NCBI GenBank assembly: GCA_002474345.1
Contig: DKQD01000077.1
Coordinates: forward strand, 3,074 to 10,155
Reading direction: 5' to 3'
Length of the DNA: 7,082 bases
From: Bacteriovoracaceae bacterium UBA7317
Lineage (GTDB): Bacteria; Bdellovibrionota; Bacteriovoracia; Bacteriovoracales; Bacteriovoracaceae
The notes under the pieces were generated by a model, which saw only the letters and a program-made list of their open reading frames with translations, was not told where the DNA came from and ran no database searches. The position numbers and the translations under genes were made by a program. The number at the start of each line of letters is the position of its first letter. Within the stretch, counting starts at the first letter, position 1. Shown piece by piece: positions 6,339-7,082 of the stretch.

Positions 6339-7082
6339 GGTATTCCCTTTTTTTAGGCGCTTTCTTTCCTCCTTTATAAAGAAGGATCAAATTTATATAT
6401 TCTTTACATTAAGGTCTGTTTATTACATAGGATTCCTTATTTCACTAGGCTTTATATCGATGACTTTTAGTAGTTCACTGGCCTACAGCTCTACTTTTAT
6501 TTTCTTCTCCTTTCTTATGATTTCCTCAGTAAAAACAAATTATAACCTCTATAACGTTTCAATTGAGAAAGTTAAACAGAGAGGTTTTTTTCCTGAAGAT
6601 GCCCCTGGCCTTGAAATTTTAATTAATAATAAATCGAAAAAACCAAAATTTGACCTCTATACAAATCATGAAGACATAAAGTCTCAATTTTTTTCTATGA
6701 AGCCCCATTCTAGTACCGTGGTAAAAGTTCCAATAAAAAAACCTCCAGGTATCCACTCTCTTAAAAGGCTTACTCTTAGAACAACATTCCCATTTGAACT
6801 CATGCACTCATGGAAAGTATTTCTTTTTGAAGAAATATGTCTCATTATTTTTCCAAAAAAAATAAACCATCTCCCACACCTAAGACCTTTAGAGGAAGAA
6901 GATTCTTTTGATAAAAATAATAACAATTCTAAAAAGGGAGCTGGGGAAGACTTTCACTCCCACTTTCCTTATTCTGAAGGCGATGCCCTTCGTTATATTG
7001 ACTGGAAAATTTATGCAAGAGAAAAAGGTACTTTTATAAAAACTTACGAATCTTCTAACAAAACAGCTTTTTGTATTCAGGA
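6322..7082 (+). CDS. DUF58 membrane protein, MoxR partner (partial, cut by window end)
   Basis: An open frame starts at ATG 6322 and is still open at the last base (253 codons visible). An in-frame TGA at 6313-6315 excludes an earlier start. It overlaps the MoxR gene by 17 bp in the +1 frame, with AGGA 11 bases upstream, so translational coupling is likely. The N-terminus is basic and aromatic (MWPFHKVFPFFRRF), then two hydrophobic helices (about 32-48 and 53-68) form a membrane hairpin, as in DUF58 proteins. A beta-rich region follows, with RTTFPFELMHSWKVF (153-167), matching the family's FPFGL...W pattern. Residues 208-243 carry the DUF58 signature: GEDFHSHFPYSEGDALRYIDWKIYAR, then FIKTYES. 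The rest, including any von Willebrand A-like part, lies beyond the window. A Lys/Asn-rich linker (196-205) precedes the signature. The family is thought to work with MoxR; its biochemical role is poorly defined. Confidence 0.9.
   Translation, partial: MWPFHKVFPFFRRFLSSFIKKDQIYIFFTLRSVYYIGFLISLGFISMTFSSSLAYSSTFIFFSFLMISSVKTNYNLYNVSIEKVKQRGFFPEDAPGLEILINNKSKKPKFDLYTNHEDIKSQFFSMKPHSSTVVKVPIKKPPGIHSLKRLTLRTTFPFELMHSWKVFLFEEICLIIFPKKINHLPHLRPLEEEDSFDKNNNNSKKGAGEDFHSHFPYSEGDALRYIDWKIYAREKGTFIKTYESSNKTAFCIQ

Noticed and set aside
6619..6926. Minus-strand open frames at 6619-6807 and 6684-6926
   Set aside because: They lie antisense to the DUF58 frame, which carries the family signature, and their translations are Phe/Trp-rich with no motif.
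1..7082. CRISPR arrays, tRNA or rRNA genes, insertion sequences, attachment sites
   Set aside because: Looked for regularly spaced repeats, tRNA-like cloverleaf segments, transposase motifs and terminal inverted repeats; none was seen.

Overview
The window is AT-rich DNA from a Gram-negative bacterium. Evidence for an outer membrane is a signal-peptide-bearing beta-barrel protein ending in a C-terminal phenylalanine. AT-rich, Lys/Phe-rich coding and the mix of a C10-type secreted protease, a Gre-like protein and a MoxR/DUF58 pair would fit a marine or predatory Bdellovibrionota/Bacteriovoracales-type organism. That assignment is inference from style, not proof.

Layout. The left edge holds the last 40 codons of an unidentified plus-strand gene. 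It converges on a small exported cysteine-containing protein (minus strand). A divergent intergenic region of about 200 bp separates that from a plus-strand secreted C10 (streptopain-like) cysteine peptidase, followed by a small outer-membrane beta-barrel protein (plus). A long AT-rich hairpin sits between the barrel gene and a convergent, minus-strand DASS (SLC13-type) sodium/anion symporter. Divergent from the symporter is a GreA/GreB-like transcription factor (plus). After a gene-free stretch of about 320 bp comes a MoxR-family AAA+ ATPase (plus), whose 3' end overlaps by 17 bp the start of a DUF58 protein that runs off the right edge.

The left half (about 140-2660) looks like an envelope/secretome neighbourhood: small exported protein, exported protease and outer-membrane protein, each apparently transcribed on its own. 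The right end is the start of a classical MoxR-DUF58 operon, normally continued by von Willebrand factor A or similar membrane proteins. The symporter and Gre-like gene between them look like independent single-gene units.

Most content is recognisable. The points that deserve a second look are a C10 peptidase with no room for the usual propeptide and with a calcium-loop-like insertion, an unidentified five-cysteine exported protein divergent from it, a Gre-like protein with an altered acidic tip, a symporter with a changed second SNT motif, and repeated ACCAAAT elements upstream of the MoxR gene. I found no clear evidence for a wholly new system.
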